From: Odiellus spinosus
Taxonomy: Eukaryota; Arthropoda; Arachnida; Opiliones; Phalangiidae
NCBI GenBank assembly: GCA_963920705.1
Contig: OY987236.1
Span: forward strand, 6,930,190 to 6,994,189
DNA: 64,000 bases
Direction of reading: 5' to 3'
Positions 11,178 to 23,855 of this stretch are shown here, piece by piece. The notes beneath the pieces are model-generated. The model searched no databases, had not been told where the DNA came from, and saw only the letters and a list, made by a program, of their open reading frames with translations. Position 1 is the first letter of the stretch; each line of letters begins with the position of its first letter. The position numbers and the translations under genes are program-made.

Positions 11178-14100
11178 TTGGTCCTGATGGTGCGGGATTT
11201 CTATTACACCCATTTCGAAAACCTAAGAGGATACGAACAGCTTTTTCGCCGTCTCAACTATTGAAACTCGAGCACGCTTTCGAAAAAAATCACTACGTGG
11301 TGGGTGCCGAAAGAAAGCAATTGGCGCAAAGTCTCAGTCTCACCGAAACCCAGGTAAGCAAAGACAATCGTAATCATCACGATGTATAAACATATCCCGT
11401 AACGCAACGCCAATATCGCTTTATCGCGTGCTACATGTACGTAATACAAGGGGATTAACGCGATCTAACGTTTATATACCCTTTTTGGAATGAAGTAATT
11501 ATATTCTCGTTAGCAAAGTTAACAAGGATTAACCATACAATCCAAAAATGAAAACATCTGCCATTTAGAGAGCAATAAACGGATAAAGATTTTAAAAATT
11601 TCATATTATATGAACATAAGTTGAATACCAGCACCATATAAGTTAGTCGAAATAAAATAATGCATAGCCAGCGATTTCTTCCTAATTCGGTCTATAAAAT
11701 AATAACAGGAGAACTTCTCCAAAAACCCCAGTAAAATATAGGAACATAGGATATTTTCCATCTATTTATAGGAAATTATAGGAATATAGAAATATAGAAA
11801 AAAATAGGTTTAGGGCTGAAAATCATCTCTCTCATTCTTAAACTAAACACAATGAAGCTAATGTTAATTGCGAAGTTGTGGAAACTTTTATAATAAAATT
11901 GAAAATATAGAAAAGAAAATCAAGAAAAACGAAAAGTGGGTAACATCCAATTTTAGAAAACACTTCTCTAAGAATCTACATATAGCAGACGACATTTCTG
12001 GGTGAACATTAATATATAAAGTAGAATATTCGAGAGTACGTTAGAATAGGTCGGTTAGATCATCGACAAAGTTTGTCGATGGTTAGATATTACGAGAAAG
12101 AGGGATATTTTTTTTTTTTTTTTTTTTTTTTCAAACCAAAAAAAAGGCAAAACGCTCATGATGCACCTGCGCCATCTAAACTCGATTATCCCAGTCATAG
12201 CTAAATCCCCTTATCCACACTGGATAAAATGTTGATAGTTCGTTCGATATTAGAGACACTAGGCACTTTGAAACCGTTTTGAATATACAAATCATTAAAT
12301 AAAAATAATATTAATTATTGATGAAACATTTCACCAATTGACCCCAAGATTTTGCAAAACAACATTACTCGCGAGTTAATTAGGGTTAGTTGAGTTTTAA
12401 ATAAATCAAAAAACTTTTACCATGAATTTACAATTAACAAAATTGCGACTTGAGCTCGTTAAGCCTAACAATTTTCAGACTAGTTAAAAAGGACTGAAAC
12501 CAACAACTATGATATAGCCAGAGTTTAATAAACTCGCGTGTTTTAGAGTTCGATTCAAGTTTCAAAATAAATTATTTTAAAACGCACTCTTGATTAGCTT
12601 TAAATTAGCCATTTTTATCCATGCTTTTATTAATATAAAAATGAAATTAGGCTTAGTAGGCTCAAATCAATCACGTGATAATTCATTCAATTAAAAAGTA
12701 TACGAGTTCTTGCCTCTATTTTTCTAACTCACTAATAAACACCATCGTTATAAGTCAACAAAAATATGGGATATTTTTTTGGGATTATTTATATATATTT
12801 CTATTCAAGTATTCAAGGGAAGGTGACACAATAGGTTAAGTTGAAGCGGATTGAGACACAATGTTTAACATTAATTGAACCCAAAAATAGTCGTTGTTAA
12901 CATATCTTGAACGCGAGAATAGCTAATTAGGGAATCGCACATGGTCCCTCTGCGTCAGTATCTTCTCATTAGCGAGAGGAATACGGTCGACTTGGCAAGT
13001 ACAAATAAAAAAAAAAAAAACGACAGACCCTATCCGTAAACTTTCGGGTCGAACAAAGGAACGAATGTCCTTTTATCTTAAAAAAAAATTATATATATAC
13101 CAGTAATTTATTTAATTGGTATCTATGGCTTGAAAATAATAAGCGAAGGTCCGGGGAAGGCTTAAAAATATTAAATAACAAAAGGCAGGACAATTAGGCA
13201 TTTTCCCGCGCTTATACGCTAATAACAAGACCGGATATGCCCCGTTTACAGGCGAGACTATCAATGGGATAGACCCCCACTTATTTCCGTGTCCAGAGAA
13301 ATATTTTTCAAAGGTTTTTTTTTTAAGTTTCAGTCAAAAGGAGTTAGTTTTTTTTTTTAAACGTTTTCGAATTAACGTCCGGTGTAAGTTTATATAAGTA
13401 CTGAAGTAATTTTAGGTTGGTTCGTTAATTATTTTATAAATATAGTTAAGATTTAAAAATAATGGAAATTTCACCATAATTTTAAGGGTTATTTTTTTGC
13501 ATTATGGAATTTAGGTACAATATTAATTTTTAAGCCGATTTAATCACGATTTAATCGACAAAGGGTGTAAAATTAATCGTAGGAGTGACCTTCCCATTAA
13601 TCAAATATCCATTTAAGCTCAATTTTAATTTTGGTAAGACTATAAGCTTTCAATAAAACCAAGAATCCATTCAGGTTCCATAAGAATATGGGAGGGCCGC
13701 GATTCAATAACCATCCTCCCAAACTTTGTAGCAAAAGTTCGTCTGCTTCGAATCGATTTTTCAAGTAAATCGCTCCTGACATTATATTATTAACCCGCGC
13801 CACTAACGACCTTGACATAATATTTTGGGTAATAAAAAATGGAGCCGACCGAAAAAAGATCTAAGCGTACAAATGTTGCGAAAATTGCAGACGAACTTTT
13901 GTTACAAAGTTTGGGAGGATGGTACCAGAGGCTAAAGCTATGCTCCCATATTTTTATGGAACCTGAATGGATTCTTGATAAAACCAATAATAAATCTAAC
14001 TAAAATTAAAGGCCTTCTTTGGTAATCTTTTACTTTTACATACTGGATTCTATTCTTGAAACCATCTATAGTTAATTGATGGAGGTTATTTTTTGTGTTA

Positions 14101-17100
14101 GAGAATTTAGGTTTAAAAACGACAATTAAGTTAATTGGATATCCTAGTGGGTGGAGGTGACGCTTATTTTTTTTTTTCTCAAAGTTATTCATTGTACAAC
14201 TTTTTTTCCTTTCCTTTATTCTCTTATATCTCGTTCGTGATTGGTTGATTAGTTTTGATTACGCAATCATTTAAAATAATGAAAGGTATTAATTGGTTAA
14301 ATTTTCAAAAGAGCTTGATAGTAATATAAGGATTGAACGCGAAGTTCTAAGGATAACAAAAGAATAATTTTCTTAGTTTATACTTGAATCGAATATAAAA
14401 GAAGGTCCTTGATTACTACTTTCATTAATTAAATTTTTTTAATGAATTTAATATTTATCGTACGAGATTGAATGAAATTACTTTAGATTTATATATAATG
14501 ATAATAAGAAATAATACGGATCAAAGATTTTCGAGGTTATAACGCGAGGATTAGAAATTAATTAAGGAAAAAAAAAATATAATTATCATTATAATTAAAT
14601 TGATTTTTAAGAGTCGAGATCATTTATTCATTACTCACGGTTAATGAAAAGCCCAAAAACCTCAATTTTAAAAAAGACTATCATAATTTATTTCTCCCAT
14701 TGATTAAATTTAAAATAAATTAGAAATAAAAGAGTTTTAGATATAGAGATTGAGTAACTGCGTGATTTTAGCAATTAGGGGTAAGTTCAATAGGACTAAA
14801 TTCAAGACGTATTTAATCCAAGTATTGTATAAGCTATCTTCACGTAAACGTACGCGTTCAGTTAAAATTCCTTAGTTTAAATTCAACTTTATAGAATTAT
14901 TTGGCGAGCCCTGAACAAAGACGACCTTATCACTAGAAAAAAAAAAAATTTCTCTAATTTAATTTTGTACTGTCAGCGCGCTCTTATTTTTTTTATCCTA
15001 CAATGCTTGCAAAAAATGTTTTAGCTCGCTAAACGCTTGAAATAACCAATTTTAAGGCTTAATAAAATTATAACAAAGGGTAAAAGCTTGATAAGCAAAA
15101 TCCAGGGCATAAGCTCGACTCCTGGCTCGATAAGGTAAGATTTTCTGGGCTCGAGCTCGACTCCCAGCTCGATAAGAAAATTTTTCAGGACTCGAGCTCG
15201 GCTCGAAGCTTGATAAGGAAAATTTTCACGAGCTCGAAGCCTGAAATTTAGGGCTCCCACACCTCTATTAAATTATGACTTAACGAAATGGATTCGGCGG
15301 CAACACTAGACTAGCTTTTAACTATCCCTTTAAATCAAAACGATTTTACTGACTTCCGCGAGTAAAAGTAACAGTCTAAAGTCTAAACAGAGGTAGAAGT
15401 TATCGAAAATTGCGCATAGCGGCGGGTCGAAATTAACCGCCAATTTAAATTCGATGTAAATCAACTCGACGTTATCAATCTAAAGTATCAAAACTGTGTC
15501 ATTTAGGGTCGGGTAAAGACGCGCGCCAGGGTAGCCCCAGTAGAATTTAGTACCGTGGCAAAATAGAGAACGACAATAGCAAATATTTGGGGTTTTGGTA
15601 TCACCATCATACAGAACCACCTACAACGAAAAACGAATACGGTGATGTTATAGTATTTATGTTCGAGTTGAAAGAGCAAACAAGTATAACCCTACGTTCC
15701 TCCATATCTCGTATGGTATCTAAACTTATCCTAAAACCTTAAAATAGTATTACTTATTATGCCTAAACCGAATTCTAAAGGAATGCCGGGTGGTCCCGTA
15801 GAAAGTCTGAACAAAAAAAGGAAAATAGAGGAAAATGTTGAATTTATCGCGTCGCGACTCTTATAGATAAATTTCAGGACATCACGCGCATCAGTTTACT
15901 GGGGTTTTCGTGGTCGGGGTCATCGAGGGACCGACGGAAAGAGATCTTAGTTACTGATGGAAGGAAATAGTCTAGAGGTCTTTTAAAAGGTTGAAGGGCA
16001 GCGAATACGATTTCTCCATTAAGTTTGCCCCGGTAAAAACGGAAACGGAAGTTCAACCACTTATACTTTCACGACCAGGCTAACCCTACTGGGGTGCCAA
16101 GCGAAAAACGCGCATTTGACCAACTGAAGTGAAGGTGAAATAACCAAAAATAACCGTCGTTCATATAAAGTGACCTATTAGTAGGTTTAATGTGGTCTAA
16201 TCGATGGTCCTTCAAGATTAAAGGAACCAGGAAATCTGTTGTCGAGTATTTCCAGTTAGAGTTAATTACGTGAGCTTAATTAGACCAGTTAATTCCTTGA
16301 TAATTATAAATAAGCAATAGCTAAATTAATAAAAACTTATATTCTAGCTATATTATCGATAAAAAATTCAATTTTACACTTTAAAAAGGTTTTTCTCGTT
16401 GATTTTATGCTAAGCCTAATTTGGGACTAATATCCGTTTTAAAGTAACGAGCGTTGGAGGCGCGCGATGATCTTTAATTGGCTTCGAACTCGATTTCATG
16501 GTGTTTGGGTATTTAACTTTTAATCAACGCTTAAAATAGCTAATAATTTTAAAATTAAGCTAAATTTGAACGAATAAAATGTTAAATAATCATTCCAACT
16601 TCCCTTTAATCTAACTTAACCCGACCGTTCTATTTATATCTCATTCTCAGGTTAAAGTGTGGTTTCAAAACCGTCGTACGAAACACAAACGTCAAAAGCA
16701 AGAGGAAGAGCAATCAAGTAGCAACGCGGCGAGTAGTACGACGAGCGGAGGAAATGGCAACCACTCGGGAGGCAACAATCGAGGGGGCAACGGCGGTTCC
16801 AATTCCGATCGGGAACGATCAAATCGTTCTCCCGACGACCGTAAACCCGGCAACGGTGGATCGGGAGGTCGAATCGACGTAGACGACGATGACGATGACC
16901 AAAGGTCCATCTCGGAATGTCAGTCCGACGAAGAAGACTTGTGCATGGATTCGCCGTCACCACCACCCGTCTCGCCTAATAGTCTACGTCATATGATGGC
17001 TAAAGGTTACGCCAGGCACCATCCTCATCATCCGTGGGCCCTTATGGCCCCTGGCTTTCCCGGAATGCATCACGGATCCCTGAGAGATTTAGGGTCGGAA

Positions 17101-17133
17101 CCCTGCTCTTCGTCGAACGTTCCCGTGACGTAA
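11178..17133 (+). CDS. ems: empty spiracles/E5-type homeobox gene, 3' part (two exons)
   Basis: Homeodomain transcription factor of the EMX/ems class, which in arthropods patterns head segments and neural tissue. Two coding exons are visible: 11178-11353 and 16651-17133, joined in phase at CAG|GTAAGC ... TTCTCAG|GTT. The first begins in phase after an acceptor and reads ...[17 protein letters not shown]. The homeodomain (coding 11222-11353 plus 16651-16698) has R5, W48, F49, Q50, N51 and ends [15 protein letters not shown], with the helix 1-2 segment [19 protein letters not shown] typical of ems/EMX. The 144-residue tail has a Ser/Gly/Asn-rich part, an acidic run (DVDDDDDD) and a [15 protein letters not shown] segment, ending at TAA 17131. 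The N-terminal exons were not found. Arthropods often carry paralogues ems and E5; I cannot tell which this is. Confidence 0.95.
12108..12131. repeat. poly-T run (24)
   Basis: Uninterrupted T homopolymer inside the ems intron, followed by TCAAACC and A-rich sequence. It may mark the tail of an inserted retrosequence on the minus strand, but no body was recognised. Confidence 0.6.
13597..14025. mobile_element. foldback/MITE with inverted arms of about 110 bp
   Basis: The left arm (about 13625-13745) and right arm (about 13887-13992) are inverted copies. The left has AAGAATCCATTCAGGTTCCA, ATCCTCCCAAACTTTGTAG and AAAAGTTCGTCTGC. The right has GCAGACGAACTTTTGTTAC, CAAAGTTTGGGAGGAT and TGGAACCTGAATGGATTCTT. 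Short minus-strand ORFs across the arms are by-products. It lies in the ems intron. Confidence 0.85.
15105..15250. repeat. degenerate tandem, three units of about 40-45 bp
   Basis: Three diverged copies of a unit with GAGCTCGACTCCTGGCTCGA, TAAGGTAAGATTTTC-like and GGGCTCGAGCTCG words. It is GC-richer than the surrounding ems intron. Confidence 0.65.
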
Positions 17134-17228
17134 TTTTAATTTTTTACGAACCTTCTTTCTGAACATTGAACATATTACGATGGGGCGAATTGGACTATTT
17201 TAATAATTATTATTGATTCATTTTTATT

Positions 17229-17234
17229 AATAAA
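17229..17234 (+). terminator. candidate poly(A) signal of ems
   Basis: AATAAA about 95 nt after the ems stop codon, followed by a C-rich run. It is the first canonical hexamer downstream, assigned by position only. Confidence 0.45.
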
Positions 17235-17703
17235 TTCAGCCCCCCCCCCAATCCCTTTCGTGGCTAAATGAGATTTAATTATTTCATATACCGGTATAAA
17301 TTTAGTCATTGTTTAAAAAAAATTTAAATTAATTCGTCTAAAACCCCCCCCTTTTGGCATCAAAGATGGTCAAATGTTAAATTAAGAGTTTAATAGTTGG
17401 GAATTGGTTTTACCAACTTTACCGTGGATTTAGGCTACAATAAACTGACCAATTTACGTCAAAATTGGCAAAATGTGTACACATTTTCCGTTGATTTAAT
17501 ATACCTTTATCATAGGTACGATTGTGAAATTGGAAAGAGTTATTTTGAAAATATCCTCATACTATTTTGCTTCAAAATAATTACTTAAAATGAAACCAGT
17601 TTCGTTCATTTTCGGAATCTTCAAAGCAAAAAAAAGTATTCTAAAAGTTTTCACAATTATTGGAAACCTTTTTGATGTTTACATTAATTTAAAACGTTTG
17701 GTG
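17235..17703. other. ems 3' flank
   Basis: AT-rich with two short C runs (near 17241 and 17345). No gene recognised. Confidence 0.5.
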
Positions 17704-17812
17704 AAGTTTGAATATAAGTGAAGTATAAAATCGAACCAATCAGATGAACTCAACAGCTCTCGGCATCTGACATGATTGGTCTAATTTTAGCCTACCCTGA
17801 AATTCAAACTTA
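17704..17812. mobile_element. 109-bp MITE-like inverted repeat
   Basis: Left arm AAGTTTGAATATAAGTGAAG ... AACCAATCAGATG; right arm CATCTGACATGATTGGTC ... ATTCAAACTT. The two halves pair over about 40 bp with a small centre. No second copy was noticed in the window. Confidence 0.6.
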
Positions 17813-19114
17813 ACCTAATTTGAGAATTTAAATTAAGCGCTAAAATGTTTCCTAAATATTGTGAGAAATATTATTTTACTCATAATTGTGTGTGCGGATT
17901 CTGAAAATAAATTAAAAGCTGCTTCATTCTTTTGAGAAATCATCTGCTAAATGAAAACCTAAATATTTTTAATTGTGCGTGTGTCGTGTAGGTTTTTCGT
18001 ATGAGAATTGAAGTGAAAGTTAAATTTCTACACGTATTTTTAGCAGACGATTTTTTAAAAAAAAAGTTAACACTTCTTTATCAGTTATAATTTGGACAAT
18101 CAAACTTTTACAATAAAAAAAAAACGGGGACCCGCAATAATTTATTTTAACACGCATGAGTGGATAATCTTTAATTATAGAGTCGTTTCTAATTCGAATT
18201 TTGACCAAATTTGACTAATTTTGAAGCTTTATGGTTACAAGACTATTTTATTCAATAACTTATAGCTAGAAATGTATTCCAAGATAAGAAAGCGTTTTCT
18301 TTTTTAAGTTAGAGAAGCATTTAATTTTAATGCTCGGTTCTGGAGAATGACCTTTAACCTTCATTAATAGCATTAATTATCTTTTCCGGAGAAACGTCTC
18401 CCATTGCATAAAACACTCTTTCCTAACCGGGGAACAAACTTAATAAATCTCTAGCTATTTTATTCGAATACAAAGTATATTTAATTTACTAATCCCAATA
18501 AGTAAACCCAATCCTACTTTAAACTCGAATTTGATAAGCATTTGTTTCGGTTTCAACGAAAAACTACACGTACATAGGAAAAAGGATATTTCATATACAT
18601 AATATAGTTCAAGAAGACGAGTTACGTTAAATAAATTAACTATTATATAAACCAAAACTATACACCGGTAATTAGACCAATGGAATTTAATGGTCATTAA
18701 CTAAAAATTGGATCATTGAATCAACGAAACTTTTAAAAGAAAAAATAAAGTGCGGGTTATCTACGAAAAATATTAAAATCATAATGAGAAACATTAAATG
18801 AAAGAATGAATATACTTGAATATATTATTACGGAATAACGTGAGCGCGAATGAAATTATTTGTCATTATTGTTTTTTTCGTAAAAGAAAAAAACAAAGAA
18901 TCATTATTTATTGTGTATAATTAAAGAAAGAAAAAAGTTTAAATAGTATTGGTGCTGAAATGAGTCTCTTTTTCATTCATTCGTATTTAAAATCAGGCTT
19001 GATTGACAAATATTCTTGACATAATTCTTCGAAAGAAGTAGGCTTAAAATGGGGGAGAATGATAAACGAAAATCCATTTTACATATGGAATTTATAATTT
19101 ATTTTACGTATATC
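17813..19114. other. noncoding spacer
   Basis: No gene. ATCATCTGCTAAA at about 17939 and TTTAGCAGACGAT at about 18040 are near-inverse, possibly the ends of another small element of about 115 bp. The rest shows no structure that I can support. Confidence 0.45.
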
Positions 19115-19384
19115 TAATCTACGTTCCTACTATAGGCCTTAGAATCGATTTAAACTGTTTCAAAACGCTTAGCTAGAATCGATTTGGTTCGTTTTCTCGA
19201 AACTGCTTCGGGAATCAGTTTCGTACCGATTCAGTTTCAACAACCGATAGATGCAGCTACAATAAATCGATTTATAAAGACAATGCGTGAACACGTGACG
19301 CTTAAAACGATTCCTGGCGATTTGAACTACGGTTTGATTTTTCCGTTTCAAATCGATTAAGAAATGCTAGTGTGAACGTAGCTA
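19115..19384. mobile_element. MITE, family B
   Basis: Same family as 1508-1763 and 4703-5022. It has AATCGATTTAAACTGTTTC, AACTGCTTCGGGAATCAG, TTCAACAACCGATAGATG and GTGAACACGTGACGCTTAAA, and ends CTAGTGTGAACGTAGCTAG. The left end is partly eroded. A fragment of the short B type follows to about 19510. Confidence 0.82.
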
Positions 19385-19689
19385 GAGGATTTTCAAACCG
19401 TTTTGATTTTTTTTTATCAATAATTTCATGATAATAATTATATATTTTGATAAATGATCTTTACAGTTGACCTCAAAATTTTACAAGTTTGAACTTTCAA
19501 AAACGGCTATAAAATGTATTTTCTATATTTTAACGACCTTACGATTAATAAATTTCACCTTGAGTTAGCAGCACGTGAAAATATATGTCAATAGGATTTT
19601 AAAATACAGCCGCTTTGTGCGTGCAAGCAAATAAAAGTAAATATTTTCTAATATCAATATAATTCAATTGACTTGAAAATTCAAATCAA
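19385..19689. other. noncoding, with a family B-related fragment
   Basis: Begins with TTTTCAAACCGTTTTGAT and GACCTCAAAATTTTACAAG-type words, also present at 5231-5416 and about 12265-12355, so probably a decayed short B element. The remainder has no recognised feature. Confidence 0.5.
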
Positions 19690-20265
19690 TTTCTACATTG
19701 CCCTTTAAATTCAAAGAAATTTCTATACTACCCTGGAAATTCAGAGTAATTTATGTATATGGCCCCGGTAATTTCTATATCGCCCTGGAAATTCATACTT
19801 TGTCCTTGAAATTCAATATATTGCCTAGTATATAAAGCTAATTTCCTTAATATACTCCAAGTTCCATATTGCCAGAAAAACTCGAATTCCTATAACAACC
19901 TATATTTATAAATTGTAAGAAATTACATCTCCATCTAAATTCATAGAAATTGTAACACCACTCTACAGATTCAATGAAATTCTCACATTTCCCTATAAAT
20001 TCACAGAAATTCTTACATTTCCCTATAAATTCACAGAAATTCTCACATTTCTCTATAAATTCACAGAAATTCTCACATTTCCCTATAAATTCACAGAAAT
20101 TCTCACATTTCCCTATAAATTCACAGAAATTCTCACATTTCCCTATAAATTCACAGAAATTCTCACATTTCCCTATAAATTCACAGAAATTCTCACATTT
20201 CCCTATAAATTCACAGAAATTCTCACATTTCCCTATAAATTCACAGAAACTCTTACATTTCCCTG
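19690..20265. repeat. minisatellite with a 30-bp unit
   Basis: The regular part (about 19975-20265) is ten near-identical 30-bp units (ATTCTCACATTTCCCTATAA + ATTCACAGAA). To the left (19690-19975) the units are diverged but still show CCCTGGAAATTCA-type words, so the array has an old edge and a young core. Thirty is a multiple of three, which leaves a plus-strand ORF of about 150 codons (10-residue period, SHFPINSQKF). It has no gene support. Confidence 0.9.
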
Positions 20266-20889
20266 AAGTTGTAGCGACTAATTATCTTTCTACAAAACTT
20301 CTACATGCTGCGGCTCGCGTGCTGCAAATTCAAACTTTAGGTAACTATACATACACCTACAAACTAGCGTTTCAGTTCCGGATTTATAGCGAAATATACG
20401 GAGAACATGGCCTTCATTTGAAATAAATATCATGAAAAATAACTTATCAAGGTAGCTGAAATGAAATTCAATAATGCAGAAAAACCCTTAACTACAACCA
20501 CAAAATATATAGTTAGTTTCGTTTAAAACGTATCTTGAACATCTGTGACAAGTTAAGTACGAGTTAAATCCAAGCCACGTATATCATTTAAAAATTATTA
20601 CCAAACGCTATTCAGCGTGATGCAAATACATAAATACGTTCAAATAATATTTGCAAAAATATGGTTGACTTTCGCGACATCAACAAAAATTCAATAACTC
20701 GATTTTTGACAGTTAAATATAATTACTCAAAGGGATAATGAAGATAAGGTGACATTTTTCACCGAGTTAATTTCCCGTTATTTGACAACGTTGCGATTTG
20801 AGCTAAGCCTAACTCTATTTACACACGGATTAAAACGACTGATTATCTGTGGCTAATCAAAATCTTTCTTAATTTCTAAGTTTCATCCT
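20266..20889. other. noncoding spacer
   Basis: No gene recognised. CAAAGGGATAATGAAG near 20730 matches the ends of TTAA-type elements. Confidence 0.45.
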
Positions 20890-21048
20890 TATACCCTTTT
20901 CAGACGAGACGTAACTAGCCGGTTTAATCAGATTTAACCATGGGTTATTCAAAATAAACCGAGGTTTATTGAACTGAAAAGGCTATGTAAACCTCGGTTA
21001 AGTCTGATTAAACCTCGGTTAATTACGCCTCGTCTGAAGAGGGTATTA
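20890..21048. mobile_element. palindromic MITE, family C copy 1
   Basis: Begins TATACCCTTTTCAGACGAGA and ends CGCCTCGTCTGAAGAGGGTA. The arms also pair through GGTTTAATCAGATTTAACC / TTAAACCTCGGTTAATTACG. Copies at 22152-22260 and 40594-40692 share the ends. Confidence 0.85.
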
Positions 21049-21831
21049 CTTTAAATCAAATATAGCCATTAAATGGCATACTTAATATTTCAAACACGTT
21101 ACTTCGGACAGTAAAATACTGAAAACACTTAAAATATGGCCTAAAATATACATTACTTAACTCTGACGCAAAACCTACCATATACTTTTAGAATTATAAG
21201 TTTTAGTCATGATATTTACATCTTTTTCAAAAAGAAAAATGACTAAAAAAGGGTTAACAATAGTTAAATATAGTGACCTTAAAAATCCGTTAAAATATTA
21301 ATAAAAAAACCCTGGCTTATTTTATAACAAAAGATGGTCGTAAATAATGAAATAATAAAGGTATAGTAGTCCTGCATGCTGGATTAGGGAACAAAACCCA
21401 TTTCACACAATACAAGAGGAGTTTAAAGCATCGATAGATATTCCGCTCTGAATTTGCAATATACGCAAAGGTTTTTTCCACTTTACGTTAGGATCTTTAT
21501 CAAACACGGAGTAGCCTTTGCTGGTATTGCGTAATAAACACGACACGGATTCATCGCGAGAGAGAGAAAGAGGAAGGCGATAACGATAATCTCTTAATGG
21601 GGGAGAGACGAAATGTTACGTAAGAATTGCGGAGGATGGCACCAATTCTGATTGGATGGTAGGAAATTGGCGCGCGCCGCCCATCAAAAAGGAACGGGGG
21701 GGGAATGAATTTTGGCGGCAATAGCCACGCAGAGATAGAAAGAGCGAGAGAAAGAAGATTAGGATCCGGAGAAGGAAATGTTTTCGTAGTCTATACAACT
21801 TTCAACCGGAATTTGCAACGCGTAGAATGCT
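21049..21831. other. noncoding spacer with GA-rich segment
   Basis: A GAGAGAGAGAAAGAGG run near 21558 and further GA-rich words at 21735-21755 could bind GAGA-type factors. No transcription unit was recognised beside them, so promoter function is unproven. Confidence 0.4.
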
Positions 21832-22055
21832 TAAAGTGAGGTTGTCACGGTTTTTTCATTAACTTCAAATGTAAATTGAGTACAATTTTCGGAAAGATCG
21901 TTGAAAAACGATTCAAAATATCGTTAAGGATATAAATATCTAAAGAACTCGTCAATCCAGAGGTATAAATTTCGAAAATGGCGTTTTAAGAGAATGATAA
22001 AATCAAAAACATAATCCATATGCATTCGAAAAAAATAGGTTACAGCCTCACTTTA
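21832..22055. mobile_element. MITE-like element with TGAGGNTGTCAC ends
   Basis: Left end TTAAAGTGAGGTTGTCACGG, then a TTTTTTCATTAACTTCAAAT segment; right end GGTTACAGCCTCACTTTA. The same ends in a shorter element lie at 49912-49998, directly after the ccdc149 stop codon. Confidence 0.7.
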
Positions 22056-22151
22056 GGATTTGAAAAGTAATTAAAAGTTAAACCTGAATTATTTGTATTG
22101 AATTCCAAATGAAACACGTGGTTGGTTAAAATCAATTTATAGTTAAACTTC
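22056..22151. other. short spacer
   Basis: Nothing recognised. Confidence 0.4.
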
Positions 22152-22260
22152 AACGAGGCTTAACTATAGCCGGTTTAATCAGATTTAACCAAGATAAACA
22201 TCGATTATATCTGATTAAATCAGCTAATTACTTAATTACGCCTCATCTGAAGAGAGTATA
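22152..22260. mobile_element. palindromic MITE, family C copy 2
   Basis: CAACGAGGCTTAACTATAGC at the left and ATTACGCCTCATCTGAAGAG at the right, with the shared interior GCCGGTTTAATCAGATTTAA. The left end is worn relative to the copies at 20890 and 40594. Confidence 0.75.
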
Positions 22261-23428
22261 AGTTTGTTTCTTTGAATACATAGTTAATTAATTTGGTTAA
22301 AACTTGGGCCAAATTAATTAATGGTTGCATGGTAAAGTTTCCTCGATTTAATATAGAAAACCTTGCCATCAGAGTTGGTCATTTTAACTAGATTTTACCA
22401 ACCTACTATTGAACAGAAATATTGATTAAAAATTCAATAATTTAGGCTATAGATCAAAGATGGGATAAAATTAATCAAAATGTACATAATAATCTATCCT
22501 ATTATTTTTAATAATATTTCTTAAAGTCACCCGGAGATTTCACCAAACATAAAAGCTAAGGTTTAAGTTATTTTCAAGATATGTTGATATTTATTTATAT
22601 TTAGGTTTTAGTTTCAGTTCTATTGTAAAACGAGCTAGATTTTAAATATGCCAACATGATACGAAAGAGGAGTGGTTTGATTTTTGACGCTTCGCGGAAG
22701 AATATAACGTAATACCTGCAAGATTTCCGTTTTATCAAGGATGCGTCTAAGCGGAGAGAGATCCGCCTGTGGGCGGCCCTTACAAGAACGTTATAGACAA
22801 GGGGTGTTAGGGCGAAAATGAACGGGGGTGCAAATGGATTTAGGCTTGTCTACGATAAATTGCCACTCCATTTTTAAATAAATTACCCCCGAGGCCGCGC
22901 GACTAACGCTTATACCCCCTGGGTAGTTTAGAAAATACCGTGGATAAGTGGCTTTGTTTAACGATTTGTACCATATCCGTTTTAAACTTATTATTAAATT
23001 AATTGGCCAACCAAGTTCGTTTTAGGAATATCCTTAGGGAATACGGGGTTTTATATAAAATATACTTTAAATTATAGTTTAATTAATTTAATCCGATTTT
23101 AAAATTACGTTTCGGTTCAATACTCAGCCTACGAATAGTCACGATGCTTCTCTCCGAGCATCGATGCTATGCAGGCAATAATTGATAGTTTCACAGGCGC
23201 AGAGACAGTACTTTTTTTTGGAGAAAAGGGACATAACATAAAACCATTTTTTTAGGCATTAACCAGGTATCAGACCAGTAACAAAAATCGATAGAAAATG
23301 TTATGTTCTTTGCAGAACATTATGTAATATGTATTTAAAGATGTAACGATTTTCCGTGTGAGAAATCGTAGTTATAAGTTTAAAAATAATTATACGTAGA
23401 CATTAAAAGCGAATATTTATATTAATTA
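22261..23428. other. noncoding spacer with a GC-richer block
   Basis: 22735-22930 is richer in G+C and has runs such as GGGCGGCCCTTACAAG. No exon or RNA gene was recognised. It may be regulatory, but I cannot support a call. Confidence 0.45.
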
Positions 23429-23855
23429 TTAAAGGGAGAATGCAACCTTACAACAAGTTTTTTTTTATCGTTTACTTATCATTTAAATAGGCTTAATCCA
23501 CCCGTAAACAAAAATTACAAACAAATATTAAACTAGAAATAAATTTAAAACTTACCATCAAAATAGGCTTAGCTGGATTCATGGAGATCACCATAATTCC
23601 CCGTAGGACTAGCAAACAATGACATTGTTCATAGAGATCCTGCATTCCCTATCTAAGAGCTTATCATTGGTCCTTATATAGAGAGTTCAGGTGATGTCCA
23701 TGAATCCAGGCAAGCCTATTTTGATGGAAAGTTTTAAATTTATTTCTAGTTTAATATTTGTTTTAATTTTTTATTTTTTGTTTTAATGATGGATTAGGCC
23801 TAGTTAAACGATAAGTAATCGATAAAAATCACTTAGGGTTGCATTCTTATTTTTG
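23429..23855. mobile_element. TTAA-flanked MITE, family A copy 3
   Basis: Left end TTAAAGGGAGAATGCAACC, with AACTTACCATCAAAATAGGC, CTTAGCTGGATTCATGGAGA and the inverse words on the right arm (GGATTAGGCCTAGTTAAACG). The right terminus has decayed to AGGGTTGCATTCTTAT. Confidence 0.82.

Larger units (their letters stand above)
11354..16650 (+). other. 5.3-kb intron splitting the homeodomain at residues 44/45
   Basis: Donor CAG|GTAAGC at 11354 and acceptor TCATTCTCAG ending at 16650, phase 0. It falls between Gln44 and Val45 of the homeodomain, a known homeobox intron site. The intron holds a T24 run (12108-12131), a large inverted repeat (13597-14025) and a degenerate GC-richer tandem at 15105-15250. 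No coding exon was recognised inside it. Such a large intron in a patterning gene may carry enhancers, but I see no specific site that I can defend. Confidence 0.85.

Noticed and set aside
13597..14192. Three minus-strand ORFs in the ems intron
   Set aside because: They fall on the two arms and edge of a large inverted repeat, and the shared residues come from the arms.
16652..16966. Minus-strand ORFs opposite the last ems exon
   Set aside because: Shadow of the biased composition of the real homeobox exon on the plus strand.
19974..20426. 150-codon plus-strand ORF
   Set aside because: Mostly a 10-residue repeat from the 30-bp minisatellite; no domain in the unique tail.
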